Positions 18,474 through 27,299 are shown, numbered from the stretch's first letter. The stretch is DNA of 64,000 nt from Vibrio brasiliensis LMG 20546 (GCF_000189255.1 NZ_AEVS01000049.1:124001-188000); one strand, 5' to 3'. The notes: generated by a model not told the origin, from the letters alone. Numbers and translations are program-made.

Positions 18474-18502
18474 TTGCACGATTGAATAACTCTCGGTAAC
18501 AT
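18474..18502 (+). promoter_or_regulatory. Putative promoter of the tRNA-Val pair
   Basis: TTGCAC (18474-18479), a 17-bp spacer and TAACAT (18497-18502), each 4 of 6 matches to the sigma-70 hexamers, ending 20 bp before the first tRNA. Confidence 0.4.
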
Positions 18503-18522
18503 CCGTTTCGTTCTTAAGGAAT

Positions 18523-18599
18523 GGGTCCGTAGCTCAGTTGGTTAGAGTACTACCTTGACATGGTAGGGGTCGGCGATTCGAGTTCGCCCGGACCCACCA
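18523..18599 (+). tRNA. tRNA-Val (anticodon GAC), copy 1
   Basis: 77 bases including the encoded CCA. Acceptor stem GGGTCCG pairs with CGGACCC, the D-arm starts TAGCTCAGTTGG, the anticodon loop TTGACAT gives GAC, and the T-loop is TTCGAGT. GAC reads GTC and GTT valine codons. Confidence 0.96.
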
Positions 18600-18645
18600 C
18601 TCCTTAAAGCCATACTAAAACCAAAGTATGCCGAACATTAAATTT

Positions 18646-18722
18646 GGGTCCGTAGCTCAGTTGGTTAGAGTACTACCTTGACATGGTAGGGGTCGGCGAT
18701 TCGAGTTCGCCCGGACCCACCA
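18646..18722 (+). tRNA. tRNA-Val (anticodon GAC), copy 2
   Basis: Identical in all 77 bases to the copy 46 bp upstream, with encoded CCA. The spacer has no sign of a separate promoter, so the two are likely processed from one transcript. Confidence 0.96.
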
Positions 18723-18747
18723 AATTTAGTTCTCAGGAACGAAACGC

Positions 18748-18780
18748 AAAGCCCGCTTAATAGCGGGCTTTGTTGTTTTG
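18748..18780 (+). terminator. Terminator after the tRNA-Val pair
   Basis: AAAGCCCGC - TTAATA - GCGGGCTTT hairpin (18748-18771) followed by a T-rich run (GTTGTTTTG). Placed to end the tRNA transcript before the convergent multicopper oxidase gene. Confidence 0.8.
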
Positions 18781-18805
18781 ACGCCATTGAGTAGCGTCGA
18801 AGTCA

Positions 18806-20281
18806 TTATTCCACGGTAAACTGCCCCATCATACCGGCATCCTCATGCTCCAGAATGTGGCAGTGATACATGAACGGGTATTGTCTGTCCGCCGGAACGT
18901 CAAACTTGAGTAACACTTCTGTGACGCCTTCGTTCACATCTACCGTATCTTTCCAACCTCGGTCAGCATCAGCTGGTGCTACACCGTTCTGAGACAGGAT
19001 CAAGAACGAAGTACCGTGCATATGGAAAGGATGGCGCATTTCTTCTCCACTAATTCGCCACAACTCTAGTTGACCCAATTTGCTGGTGTGGTTGATATGT
19101 TTCATATTCATCGATCGACCATTGATCGAGAACATGTTGTGGTGAGCATGCATTGAATCGCTTTGCTGTTCGCCTTCCATATCCATTTGCAACACAAAAT
19201 CTCGCTCTACGGCGACATCTGTCAATTTATACCCAAGGATATGGTTAAGCTTTTCTGGTAACTCACCTTGAGCTTCTAATTCTGGGGTCGCTCTCAGCTC
19301 TAACGCCAGTTGTGGCTTAGCCGCAAACAGCGACAACCATAAATCTTCCCCGCCAATGAAGTCGCACAACAGTTGTCGGCTGGCTATCTGACTCATATCA
19401 ATCATGATTTCGTTGCGTTCGCCCGGCGCCATTATCAGTTCGGACATAGGTACAGGCCTTTCCAGTAATCCGCCTTCGGTGGCAATCTTGTAAAAGCTTG
19501 ATGAGTCTTCTAAGCGATAGCGGTGATAACGCGCATTGGAACCATTGAGAAGTCGCAATCTGACCCAGCCCTGTGGCACTTCCTTATATGGCGCAATTGA
19601 GCCATTAACCACCAGCGTATCTTCTTTTAGCCCCTCCATGATTTGTTCCATGGTGACCGAGTAAGGACGCATCACGCCATTGACAAATGTTCTGTCCTGA
19701 ACCGCTAATGGTATATCGTTAACACCATACACTGAAGGTAGGTTAAGACTTGCGCTATGCTGATCTTCTATAATGTAAATCCCTGCCAGACCTGCGTGGA
19801 CTTGCTCGGCGGTTTTACCCATCATATGAGGATGGTACCAACTTGTTCCTGCTTGTTGGATGATGTCGAACTGGTAAGTAACTTGCTCACCTGGTTTGAT
19901 GATGTTTTGAGGTCCCCCATCCCATCGACCCGCCACATGGAGTCCATGACCATGAATAGTTGTCGGCTCACTCAGTTGGTTTCTAAACGTTACTCTGGCT
20001 TGCTTGTCTTTATATAGCTTAATGGTTGGGCCAAGGTAGCTACTATTAAAACCCATTGTTTTGCTCTTGAGTCCAGCGTAGAACTCATGCTGCATATCTT
20101 GTGCGGTAACGATCACCTCTCCTAGGCTAGAGTCCAGCAGTTCCGGAACAGGCAGGCGACTATGACTTGTGAGAGCACGGGAAGAGGTTAACTGGTTGCT
20201 GAACGTATAGCCTATTCCACCAAGACTTGCCGTTGCTACTGCGGCACCACCGATAAGAAAGCTTCGTCGATTTTTATCCAT
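18806..20281 (-). CDS. Tat-exported multicopper oxidase (CueO-like)
   Basis: 491 residues. The N-terminus MDKNRRSFLIGGAAVATASLGG is a twin-arginine signal, so the folded enzyme is exported to the periplasm. Three cupredoxin domains carry all copper-ligand motifs: HGHGLHV (about 110), WYHPHMMG (about 149), HPFHMHGTSF (about 416) and HCHILEHEDAGM (about 474), the last with the type-1 Cys, His and Met. Ligand retention argues for a true oxidase rather than FtsP/SufI. A short His/Met-rich stretch (about 368-385) recalls CueO but is far smaller. Likely role: periplasmic Cu(I) oxidation and copper tolerance. AGGA precedes the ATG. Confidence 0.9.
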   Translation of the reverse strand: MDKNRRSFLIGGAAVATASLGGIGYTFSNQLTSSRALTSHSRLPVPELLDSSLGEVIVTAQDMQHEFYAGLKSKTMGFNSSYLGPTIKLYKDKQARVTFRNQLSEPTTIHGHGLHVAGRWDGGPQNIIKPGEQVTYQFDIIQQAGTSWYHPHMMGKTAEQVHAGLAGIYIIEDQHSASLNLPSVYGVNDIPLAVQDRTFVNGVMRPYSVTMEQIMEGLKEDTLVVNGSIAPYKEVPQGWVRLRLLNGSNARYHRYRLEDSSSFYKIATEGGLLERPVPMSELIMAPGERNEIMIDMSQIASRQLLCDFIGGEDLWLSLFAAKPQLALELRATPELEAQGELPEKLNHILGYKLTDVAVERDFVLQMDMEGEQQSDSMHAHHNMFSINGRSMNMKHINHTSKLGQLELWRISGEEMRHPFHMHGTSFLILSQNGVAPADADRGWKDTVDVNEGVTEVLLKFDVPADRQYPFMYHCHILEHEDAGMMGQFTVE

Positions 20282-20363
20282 ATTCGATCCTAATTAAATT
20301 TCTAGGTCTATTTTCGCTTCGAATATGTGAAAAAAATGTAAACCAGCCTAATGCTTTGATTGG

Positions 20364-21131
20364 CTATCGAGTATCTTCTCGTTTATTTCGATTTTTCATT
20401 TGGTACATACGGTCGTCCGCACTGGATATTGCATCATCTAACCCAGAGCTTAGGGTCGCCTCACCGTATGAGAAGCGCAGTGCTTTGTCTTTGGCTAAAA
20501 TATTCAGCTGCTTCAGTATGCTAGTGGACGAGTGTCTATTACACAGTAGAATAAACTCATCACCGCCTACTCGAAAACGTTCGATAGTGTCAGGTAGTGC
20601 TTTTAGGATATTCGCAAAAGTGACGATCAGTTCGTCTCCCGCATGATGCCCCTCAATGTCGTTCACTTTTTTCAAACCATCAAGGTCAATATAGATCAAG
20701 CTAGTATCATCACTAATCGATTCAAATTGTTTTAAACGTCGGCGATTGCTCAATCCAGTAAGTTCGTCGTAATAACTGTGCTCCATGTAGTGATTAATAA
20801 TTTTATGAAGACCGAACGTGGCTGAACACAGGCCCAGAATATACATAGAATCTATGATCACCATAAAGTCTGATGTGCCAATACCAATAAAAGCTGTCGT
20901 CTTGTTTAACTCTAATGCGACGCCAAGCAAACTTGATAGAATCAGGAGTAAAATACCAACCATCAGCCATGCTGATTTAGCCAGAAACTCACTCGCTCTA
21001 AAAACAATAAATATGTAAACAGCGCACGCTATAATTTCCAAAATAATTTCATACAGTTGCTGTTCATTTACCGAAGCAAGCACACTGATTGACATCAATA
21101 GTAAAGCTATCGCCATGAATACGCGTAACAT
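20364..21131 (-). CDS. Membrane GGDEF protein (diguanylate cyclase)
   Basis: 255 residues. Four hydrophobic segments within the first 110 residues, then a compact GGDEF domain: YYDELTGLSNRRRL entry, IYIDLDGLKKVND metal-site region, and an intact FRVGGDEF signature near residue 195. The position for an inhibitory RxxD site shows no such motif, so product inhibition is unlikely. It should make cyclic di-GMP at the membrane. The N-terminal sensory part is shorter than MASE domains and I do not recognise it. Divergent from the barrel protein gene. Confidence 0.87.
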   Translation of the reverse strand: MLRVFMAIALLLMSISVLASVNEQQLYEIILEIIACAVYIFIVFRASEFLAKSAWLMVGILLLILSSLLGVALELNKTTAFIGIGTSDFMVIIDSMYILGLCSATFGLHKIINHYMEHSYYDELTGLSNRRRLKQFESISDDTSLIYIDLDGLKKVNDIEGHHAGDELIVTFANILKALPDTIERFRVGGDEFILLCNRHSSTSILKQLNILAKDKALRFSYGEATLSSGLDDAISSADDRMYQMKNRNKREDTR

Positions 21132-21273
21132 ATTCCCTCCTTGGCAGTCGTCTCCTATGATTCTAGTCCTTAAACCATTACTCGATCTTACGCAGGCTTA
21201 CAAAACTTCCATCGATTCCCCCCACCTATGCGTTTAAAGTTGCTCTGTTTACAATCGATATAAGAAGTTCGCT

Positions 21274-21894
21274 ATGTTCAAGAAATCCCTTTATCTACTC
21301 CCTCTTCTCTCATTAGCGTCAATCAAAGCCTTCGCCGATAGCAATATCGTCTATGAAATGTCACACATTGGTTTCGGCTACAGACATGCCAGTTTAGATG
21401 CTGGAGCAACAGAACCTTACTTAAACGGTAAGTACAGTAACGACGTGGATAAGACCTATGGCGGTCTGTATGTAGACCTCGGCCTGAGCTTGACCGAGTC
21501 ACTATTCCTAGAAGGGAATGCAAGCTTTGTCACTCGCTTTAGCTCTGAAATCGACACATGGCAAGCCGGCGGTGGATTCAACGTTCCTGTCTCACCTTTA
21601 GTCGCACTGCCTTTGTCGTGTGGTGCCATCAACTATCGTGCAGATAGCGATTACTCGCCTTCTTATTCAGAGAAAGCCTTGTACTGTAAAGGCGGCGCAA
21701 GAGCACAAATTGCAAAACATTGGCTTATAGATGCTTCTTATCAACACGCTTTTCTCGATGTTGCTAAAGACACTTATCGTCTGAACAACGTGTTCCAATT
21801 TGGTTCTGTGTTTGGCTTTACTGCTGGACTAGAGTACGCAAAGAGAAACAAGTCAGAAACAGCATTTACGGTAGGACTTCAGTTTACCCTTTGA
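21274..21894 (+). CDS. Outer-membrane beta-barrel protein, unknown role
   Basis: 206 residues with a signal peptide (MFKKSLYLLPLLSLASIKAFA). The mature part alternates hydrophobic and polar residues in short strands (HIGFGYRHASL, YGGLYVDLGLSLTESLFLEG, FGFTAGLEYAKR) and ends TAFTVGLQFTL, the pattern of an eight-stranded barrel of the OmpA/OmpX or OmpW size class. Two cysteines near residues 114 and 130 could form a disulfide. No specific family recognised. Stand-alone gene. Confidence 0.72.
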   Translation: MFKKSLYLLPLLSLASIKAFADSNIVYEMSHIGFGYRHASLDAGATEPYLNGKYSNDVDKTYGGLYVDLGLSLTESLFLEGNASFVTRFSSEIDTWQAGGGFNVPVSPLVALPLSCGAINYRADSDYSPSYSEKALYCKGGARAQIAKHWLIDASYQHAFLDVAKDTYRLNNVFQFGSVFGFTAGLEYAKRNKSETAFTVGLQFTL

Positions 21895-22017
21895 GTCATT
21901 ACATCGGTTCACAAGACAAGCATGAAGGCTAATGGTTACCAATCCATTAGCTGATGTTGGTGCTTTGAGTGCTATTTTTTGATAGGATTTGCGGCTAATT
22001 TAGTACTGAGCGATACC

Positions 22018-22218
22018 ATGAACCGTAAAAAGAAGATCAATAGTATCTTAAAAGCTAAGCTGAAAAAGAAAAATGCCAAGCTGCATAAGAGTAATAAGCC
22101 TCGCTATATCTCAAAAGCGGAGCGCGCTAAACTCGATGCCGAAGAGGCAAGCACTACCAGTGAAGAGTCGCTACCAGAGCAAGAATCTGCGGCAAGCGAA
22201 CAACAATCGCAAGACTAA
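22018..22218 (+). CDS. DUF2986 small basic protein
   Basis: 66 residues: a very basic N-terminal half (MNRKKKINSILKAKLKKKNA, then KSNKPRYISKAERAKLD) and an acidic, Ser/Glu/Gln-rich tail. It matches the DUF2986 family, small proteins typical of Vibrio and relatives with no known function. The basic half suggests nucleic-acid or ribosome contact, which is inference only. The ATG at 22018 is used rather than an upstream non-ATG start. It is followed directly by a strong terminator. Confidence 0.75.
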   Translation: MNRKKKINSILKAKLKKKNAKLHKSNKPRYISKAERAKLDAEEASTTSEESLPEQESAASEQQSQD

Positions 22219-22231
22219 CTTCCAGATAAGA

Positions 22232-22266
22232 AAAAGCCAGTCAGGTACTCCTGACTGGCTTTTTTA
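22232..22266. terminator. Bidirectional terminator
   Basis: AAAAGCCAGTCAGG - TACT - CCTGACTGGCTTTT, a 14-bp perfect stem with A and T tracts on either side, between the DUF2986 gene (+) and the small gene on the minus strand. Confidence 0.9.
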
Positions 22267-22283
22267 CTTGTTGGCATAAGTTA

Positions 22284-22478
22284 TCACTGCTTTTGGTCAT
22301 AGCTGCCATCAAAAGAGACCAGTTTGATCTCCAGTTGAGCTCCAAAGTAGCGCAAAGCTAGCTTAGGATCTTGGTTCTCGGTGACTTTTTTACCTAAGGT
22401 TTCCAACAGCTCAGCCATAAAATCTTTAACTGGTTGCTCTGCGTCAGCCAAATGTTGTTCAAGTGTGTGATTGTTCAT
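22284..22478 (-). CDS. Small hypothetical protein
   Basis: 64 residues starting MNNHTLEQHLADAEQPVKDF and ending SFDGSYDQKQ. Mostly helical and acidic in its first half (AELLETLGKKVTENQDPK), no membrane segment or signal. The ATG at 22478 is chosen because AGGAA lies about 5 nt upstream; an in-frame ATG 30 bases earlier has none. I do not recognise the family. It is divergent from the hydrolase gene, with 70 bp between the two start codons. Confidence 0.6.
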   Translation of the reverse strand: MNNHTLEQHLADAEQPVKDFMAELLETLGKKVTENQDPKLALRYFGAQLEIKLVSFDGSYDQKQ

Positions 22479-22548
22479 CAAATTCCTAGCCATAACGTTA
22501 TCAATCAATCGTTTATAGTTAAGTCCTTATTCAACAGAGGACATTACA

Positions 22549-23385
22549 ATGGAAACTATAAAAACGATCTTAAATGGCAATCACTACCGCTATTCCTTTC
22601 ACCACTGTGAAGGCTCAGATCAGTACGCTATTTTTTTACTGGGAGCATTGCAGGACATTGAAAGTGTCCATAGCTTTTCTACCTATTTTGCGACTAAATT
22701 GAACTGTATTACCATCGAAGTCCCCGGGACAGGCCATACAGAAAATCTTGAGTCGACTGTGAGCATACGTTCTCAAGCGATTATGTTGCGCGATTTTATC
22801 GAGTATTTAGGTGTAAGAAATGCTCATATTATTGGCTTTTCTTATGCTACAGCGGTCGCTGTCGAACTGTGCGATATTTGGCCACATGTGCTGTCTATGT
22901 CTATTTGTGGTGGCGTCCCTGGCATCCCTTCTTCGGGGCGCCTGGCAACCAAAAAGATGATCGCCGCGGCCATGGATAGCCCAAGCAGCTTTGCCAAATC
23001 ATTTACAGAGTCGCTTACCGTGAACAACAGTGATATTCCGCGCAATAGAGCCATCATCAAAGCGACGGTACGCAATATCACCAATATGTCTCAGCAACGC
23101 ATCGACGTGTTCTTTGAAAACTCGGTCAGATTACTGGTTCATACGCCATCAAACATCTCTAACATTTCAGTACCCTGCACTGTCTGTGTCGGTGAGTTTG
23201 ACCCGTATGTCACTAAGGAAACTGCTCAAATTTTTGCTAGTCAGCTGAAAAACGGACGCCTTGTGGTGATAAAAAATGCCGACCATTTGGTGCATTTGCA
23301 ATATCCCGACAAGGTTGCCGCTATCATGTTAGCTCAAGCTAATGCAGCAATGACGCTTAACGACACTCTATTAGCGCTAACCTAA
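22549..23385 (+). CDS. Alpha/beta hydrolase
   Basis: 278 residues with the alpha/beta-hydrolase fold: a GxSxx nucleophile elbow GFSYA with Ser98, an acid at VGEFDPYV (about 223) and a His at NADHLVH (about 243), all in canonical order. The oxyanion region LLGALQDIESVHSF (about 30) replaces the common HG motif, and the elbow has Ala where Gly is usual. Cytosolic, no signal peptide. It could be an esterase, a lactonase or a thioesterase; substrate unknown. Ribosome site AGAGGA precedes the ATG. Convergent with the HTH gene across a terminator. Confidence 0.8.
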   Translation: METIKTILNGNHYRYSFHHCEGSDQYAIFLLGALQDIESVHSFSTYFATKLNCITIEVPGTGHTENLESTVSIRSQAIMLRDFIEYLGVRNAHIIGFSYATAVAVELCDIWPHVLSMSICGGVPGIPSSGRLATKKMIAAAMDSPSSFAKSFTESLTVNNSDIPRNRAIIKATVRNITNMSQQRIDVFFENSVRLLVHTPSNISNISVPCTVCVGEFDPYVTKETAQIFASQLKNGRLVVIKNADHLVHLQYPDKVAAIMLAQANAAMTLNDTLLALT

Positions 23386-23419
23386 ATAAGTAACTAATAT
23401 TGTCATTTCTTCGCTAGAT

Positions 23420-23458
23420 ATAATCAACTCAAGGCTCTGCGCAATTTGAGTTGATTAT
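23420..23458. terminator. Bidirectional terminator between convergent genes
   Basis: A 13-bp perfect inverted repeat, ATAATCAACTCAA (23420-23432) and its complement (23446-23458), with a 13-base loop, in the 88-bp gap between the hydrolase (+) and the HTH gene (-). Confidence 0.75.
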
Positions 23459-23473
23459 TTCCACTTGAACATA

Positions 23474-24370
23474 TCAGATCACATTTTTTATGTAGATCTT
23501 TGATAGAGTCGTCAGTATTTCGACCGCGCGTACCTTACATTCACCATTCAAATGGCGTAACGCTTCGACAATGAGTGCATCTCGGAGGTGTTGGATTTGA
23601 CGTAGTTGATGGAACTGCGGGAACATGCGCATCTCACTGGTGAAATTAACATGCGAGTTAAGTTCAAAACCGAGTTTAACCCGGAAGCCTATCGCTACCG
23701 AGAAGTCTCTCACCTTGTTTACGTCTTCAAGCTGCTGATATTGATATTCGGAAAGCCCCAAAACACGCGCGATAACATCGATTGGGATTTGATGCTCAGT
23801 GCGAAAGCGTTTTACTGTTATCGCTACGGAACGATAGTAATCAATAGCAAACGCATTGATATCTAGTACTGGTGGGGGTAGGAGTTCGTTATAAACAATT
23901 GCTGGGTCAACTTGTGATTCTATTTCGGCGCGAAAAGTCTGGAAGTGTGCACGCCCCTCTTCGCTCATCATATTACTGACAAGATCAAGGTAGAGTTCAA
24001 ACTGTTCACTAGGCAGACGCCCAATGCAATATAAGGCTTCAATCGCCTTCTCATCCATTCCGCGATAATGCTCTCTCATTTTGAGCGCAAAATAGAAACT
24101 GGTCATGGGTACCATCATAACCCATGACATGGCAGCGACGACATGTATTGGTCTTATCGAATGATAGCTTTGCTGCATGTAGCGTTTCAGGGTGGAAGCA
24201 TTGATGCCCGTAGTGCGCTGCTCTAAATCACGAAACGACATTCCTTGCGCCCGTCGAACAAATGACATAGATACGGCCATATCAGTATCGATAGTCTTCA
24301 GCAATGAATCCAGCGTTTCGATCTTCTGTTCTGAAACGCTGATTTTGACCTGATCAGCACGATTTAACAT
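23474..24370 (-). CDS. Putative regulator with two XRE-like HTH segments
   Basis: 298 residues, not matched to a named family. Two helix-turn-helix-like segments are visible: about 41-72 (RAQGMSFRDLEQRTTGINAS..LKRYM) and about 195-225 (EHQIPIDVIARVLGLSEYQYQQLE), each resembling an XRE/Cro unit. The region between is helical with a Met/Trp-rich stretch (VVAAMSWVMMVPMTSFYFAL). The tail is helical (LRDALIVEALRHLNG). No signal or clear membrane span. It is probably a cytoplasmic DNA-binding regulator. Conservation next to the hydrolase would be the first clue to function. Confidence 0.55.
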   Translation of the reverse strand: MLNRADQVKISVSEQKIETLDSLLKTIDTDMAVSMSFVRRAQGMSFRDLEQRTTGINASTLKRYMQQSYHSIRPIHVVAAMSWVMMVPMTSFYFALKMREHYRGMDEKAIEALYCIGRLPSEQFELYLDLVSNMMSEEGRAHFQTFRAEIESQVDPAIVYNELLPPPVLDINAFAIDYYRSVAITVKRFRTEHQIPIDVIARVLGLSEYQYQQLEDVNKVRDFSVAIGFRVKLGFELNSHVNFTSEMRMFPQFHQLRQIQHLRDALIVEALRHLNGECKVRAVEILTTLSKIYIKNVI

Positions 24371-24519
24371 ACAACAAAACCTAACTAAAACAACGAATAA
24401 GCCACCTTATCTGGTCAGGTAACCTTAACACATACAGGGGATTTATTGAACAGCCAGCACTGCTTACTGTGGTGTCGATTAAACATTCATCATTGTGTCA
24501 AAGTTTTAGCGCTTTAATG

Positions 24520-25002
24520 TCAGTTTCGTGTGATGAGTAGGTTTTCGTCGATTGGAATATAGTTATTCGCCACATCAATGAGTGACTGAGCGGTCAAACC
24601 AGGCACACCAAAGACATCAACCTTAGTGCCGAATCGGGATTGAATTCTGTCCACCAGCACATCGAAGTCACCATCACCAGATAGTAAGATCACGCGGTCA
24701 ACTTGAGAGGCGGTTTCAAACACATCAAGGGCTAAACCTACGTCCCAATCCCCTTTTGCACTGCCATCATTGCGCTGGATAAATGGCTTAAGTTGGACGT
24801 TAAATCCAATTCCTCTCAGAATATGATGAAACTGGCGCTGCTTAGGATCATGAGAGGCAATAGCATAGGCATTAGCAGAGACGACTTCTCTGCCTTCAGT
24901 GGCGATATACCAAAACTGGTTATAATCGAAGTTGGCGCGATATTTATCTCGCGTGGTGTAATAGATGTTTTGAACATCAACAAATATAGCCACTTTTTCC
25001 AT
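24520..25002 (-). CDS. NYN-domain (LabA/DUF88-like) protein
   Basis: 160 residues, a single NYN domain of the LabA/DUF88 branch in the PIN-like nuclease superfamily. The conserved acidic positions are present: the N-terminal FVDVQNIYY (Asp9), the central KGDWDVGLALDVFE, and the LLSGDGDFDVLV block (about 105-116). These coordinate metal in PIN-like nucleases, so RNA cleavage is plausible, but no substrate is known. No partner gene is adjacent; it is transcribed on its own strand block with cobA downstream. Confidence 0.85.
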   Translation of the reverse strand: MEKVAIFVDVQNIYYTTRDKYRANFDYNQFWYIATEGREVVSANAYAIASHDPKQRQFHHILRGIGFNVQLKPFIQRNDGSAKGDWDVGLALDVFETASQVDRVILLSGDGDFDVLVDRIQSRFGTKVDVFGVPGLTAQSLIDVANNYIPIDENLLITRN

Positions 25003-25113
25003 GGGTGCTCTTCAGCTGTGAATTGTGTCCCCGACTCTATCAGAATCGGCTTAGCAGCGCAGCATTGTCACGAACACCCATAACTAAATGACTGTAAAGC
25101 ATTATGTCTTTTG

Positions 25114-25872
25114 TTAGTTGAACCACTTCAGTTTGTCATGTAACGAAGTGACGCTACCTACCACGATAAGAGCAGGACTTACCGCCTGTTGCGCCATCGT
25201 CGCCAGATCTTTTAATGGGCCAGTAAACACGCGTTGTTCACGACGCGTTCCGTTCTCGATGATCGCGCAAGAGATCTCTTTATCAAGCCCGTTTTCTAGT
25301 AGCTTTTCAGTAATATAACCACTCTGCTTGAGCCCCATATAGAACACCAGCGTGTTGTTCGACTGAGCCAGAGAGTGCCACTCAATTTCTCGACCGTCTT
25401 TTTGCACATGACCTGTAATAAACTGAACACTCTGCGCGTGGTCACGATGAGTGAGCGGAATACCAGCATACGCTGTAGCACCAGCCGCCGCTGTGATACC
25501 CGGTACCACTTCGAACTGAATTCCATGTTCAGCAAGCTCTTCTAACTCTTCACCACCGCGACCAAAAATAAACGAGTCTCCGCCTTTTAATCGAACGACT
25601 TTCTTGCCTTGCTGCGCTTTCTCAACCAGAAGCTGATTGATTTGCTGCTGCGGGACGCAATGATAATCAAGCTTTTTGCCAACGTAGATCATTTCAGCAT
25701 TGGTGTTAGCTAAAGCCAGTATTTCCGGAGAGACTAAGCGATCGTAGACAACCACTTCTGCTTGCTGGATAACTCGATATCCTTTTACAGTCAGTAGGTC
25801 CGGGTCACCAGGGCCAGCGCCCACTAAAGAAACAAAGCCGCTATTGAGTAATGAGATGTCAGAAGCAGTCAT
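25114..25872 (-). CDS. cobA: Uroporphyrinogen-III C-methyltransferase (SUMT)
   Basis: 252 residues, a stand-alone CobA/SUMT that methylates uroporphyrinogen III twice with SAM to give precorrin-2, the first step to siroheme. Motifs: [15 protein letters not shown] (SAM-binding start), [26 protein letters not shown], and [21 protein letters not shown]. It lacks the CysG N-terminal oxidase/ferrochelatase half. Placed after nirBDC, where its product is the precursor of the NirB cofactor. The ATG at 25872 (AAGG 7 nt upstream) is preferred over the longer start at 25917. Confidence 0.95.
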   Translation of the reverse strand: MTASDISLLNSGFVSLVGAGPGDPDLLTVKGYRVIQQAEVVVYDRLVSPEILALANTNAEMIYVGKKLDYHCVPQQQINQLLVEKAQQGKKVVRLKGGDSFIFGRGGEELEELAEHGIQFEVVPGITAAAGATAYAGIPLTHRDHAQSVQFITGHVQKDGREIEWHSLAQSNNTLVFYMGLKQSGYITEKLLENGLDKEISCAIIENGTRREQRVFTGPLKDLATMAQQAVSPALIVVGSVTSLHDKLKWFN

Positions 25873-25965
25873 AGTCACGCCTTTTGAGTAAATTTGAATA
25901 TAAAGAGTATCACTCACTGCCGTTGAACAAAGTGGCTACTTTTTATAGTCAAATGCAAATAGGAC

Positions 25966-25995
25966 TCAAGCCCCACGCTTTCACATGGGGCTTGA
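25966..25995 (-). other. Intercistronic hairpin between nirC and cobA
   Basis: TCAAGCCCCA and TGGGGCTTGA form a 10-bp perfect stem 6 bp past the nirC stop. No T-run follows in the minus direction, so it may protect mRNA 3' ends or lower cobA expression rather than fully stop transcription. Confidence 0.55.
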
Positions 25996-26001
25996 TAAAG
26001 A

Positions 26002-26850
26002 TTATTTAGCTAGTACAGGCTTAGCGTTTACTTCTTCTTGTTCAGAAAGCGCTGGTGCTGTTTTCGCATGAGTCAGGTAAAGAGGAATACACGTCATTAG
26101 CAGGCCGCCAACAATGTTACCCAGGATTGTAGGGATTAGGTTGAAGTTCAACCAAGTCGCAATACCAAAGTCGGCACCCAGAATCATACCTAGTGGGAAC
26201 AGGAACATGTTTACTACTGTGTGTTCGAATACTAGCGCAAAGAAGATAAAGATTGGGAACCACATCATCGCAATGCGACCTGCTAGTGTGCGGCCTGTCA
26301 TGTTACCAATGACACCCAGACACACCATCAGGTTACAGAAGATACCGCGCACAAAACAGGTAATCCAACCGTCCATACCCATGTTTTCAAAGCCCAGACT
26401 GCGTGCTGTTGATACCGCAATGAATTTTTGTGCCACTGCATTTGGCTCTAGTGAAAAGTTGCCTGTTAGAGAGACTGCAACAAGAACAGCAACAATCAGT
26501 GAACCGATAAGGTTACCAAGACCAACCAGACCCCAGCAGCGGAATACTCTACTCCATGTAATACCAGGACGGTTTTCAAACTTAGCTAAAGGAGCAAGAC
26601 CAAAAACACCGGTCACAAGGTCGTAACCCATGACGCTAAGAATGACGAAGCCAACCGGGAAGACAAGCGCACCAACAACACCCATACCTGTCTGTACAAT
26701 CGTCGTAATAGCAACAACAACTGCAAGAGAAAGGATGATACCTGCCATCGTGCCGCGAAGAAGCAAATCACGAGTGCTGGTTTTGGTTTTTGCTTCACCC
26801 ACGTTAATCATGGTTTGTACAAATTCAGCAGGTTTAAAATCAGTAGACAT
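26002..26850 (-). CDS. nirC: NirC-type nitrite/formate channel
   Basis: 282 residues, formate/nitrite transporter family, with about six membrane segments. Recognisable FNT features include the N-terminal amphipathic FKPAEFVQTMINVGEAK and the asparagine-rich CFVRGIFCNLMVCLGV loop, where the broken helices form the pore. It brings nitrite into the cell for NirBD. The ATG at 26850 has AAGGA 7 nt upstream, so the longer in-frame start at 26868 is rejected. It sits between nirD and cobA on the same strand. Confidence 0.92.
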   Translation of the reverse strand: MSTDFKPAEFVQTMINVGEAKTKTSTRDLLLRGTMAGIILSLAVVVAITTIVQTGMGVVGALVFPVGFVILSVMGYDLVTGVFGLAPLAKFENRPGITWSRVFRCWGLVGLGNLIGSLIVAVLVAVSLTGNFSLEPNAVAQKFIAVSTARSLGFENMGMDGWITCFVRGIFCNLMVCLGVIGNMTGRTLAGRIAMMWFPIFIFFALVFEHTVVNMFLFPLGMILGADFGIATWLNFNLIPTILGNIVGGLLMTCIPLYLTHAKTAPALSEQEEVNAKPVLAK

Positions 26851-26907
26851 GAATGTGTCCTTATTCAAAGTGAAAGTTAAAAGTTGAAATTGAATAGTGA
26901 AAGACTC

Positions 26908-26939
26908 GCTGTTTCTCTGTTCCCCAACTGAGAAACAGC
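26908..26939 (-). other. Intercistronic hairpin between nirD and nirC
   Basis: GCTGTTTCTC and GAGAAACAGC form a 10-bp perfect stem with a 12-base loop in the 125-bp gap. No T-run follows, so a partial attenuator or mRNA-processing structure is more likely than a terminator. Confidence 0.5.
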
Positions 26940-26975
26940 AAGCCTTTAAGCTATTAAATCTCTCTTAACGCCTAG

Positions 26976-27299
26976 TTAAGCAGTGATCTCTACGTACCCT
27001 TTAACAACGCGTGCTTTGTACGCTTTGATATTGAACTGTTGATCTTCCATACAAATGCCTGTTGCCAGATTGAAGCGCTGCTTCTTTAATGGGCTTGCTA
27101 CCCATAGCTCATCGCTATGTTCAACAATCAGGCCACGTGACAACACGTTTGATTGGTAGAACGGGTCCATATTGCTAATTGCGAATACTTCTTCAGCCTG
27201 AGTCGGACGAAAGATTGCAACTTGCTCTCCTTCAACCAGCGCACACACTCCAGTTCCCGGGATGATGTCTTCGATGTTACATACTTTGGTAAATGCCAT
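26976..27299 (-). CDS. nirD: Nitrite reductase small subunit NirD
   Basis: 107 residues, the Rieske-like small subunit of NADH-dependent nitrite reductase. It starts MAFTKVCNIEDIIPGTGVCA and has the NirD pattern EGEQVAIFRP and WVASPLKKQRFNLATGIC, without the Cys/His pairs of true Rieske proteins, as in other NirD. The ATG at 27299 follows GGGAG; a GTG at 27314 overlaps the nirB end and is not needed. It lies 15 nt after nirB. Confidence 0.94.
   Translation of the reverse strand: MAFTKVCNIEDIIPGTGVCALVEGEQVAIFRPTQAEEVFAISNMDPFYQSNVLSRGLIVEHSDELWVASPLKKQRFNLATGICMEDQQFNIKAYKARVVKGYVEITA

Noticed and set aside
18523-18806. Tandem tRNA as an integration site for a genomic island
   Set aside because: No integrase, no repeated 3' tRNA fragment elsewhere in the window, and ordinary genes on both sides.
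26114-26626. A 170-residue plus-strand ORF
   Set aside because: Entirely antisense to nirC, which is a clear membrane channel; the antisense ORF has basic, proline-rich composition typical of a shadow frame.
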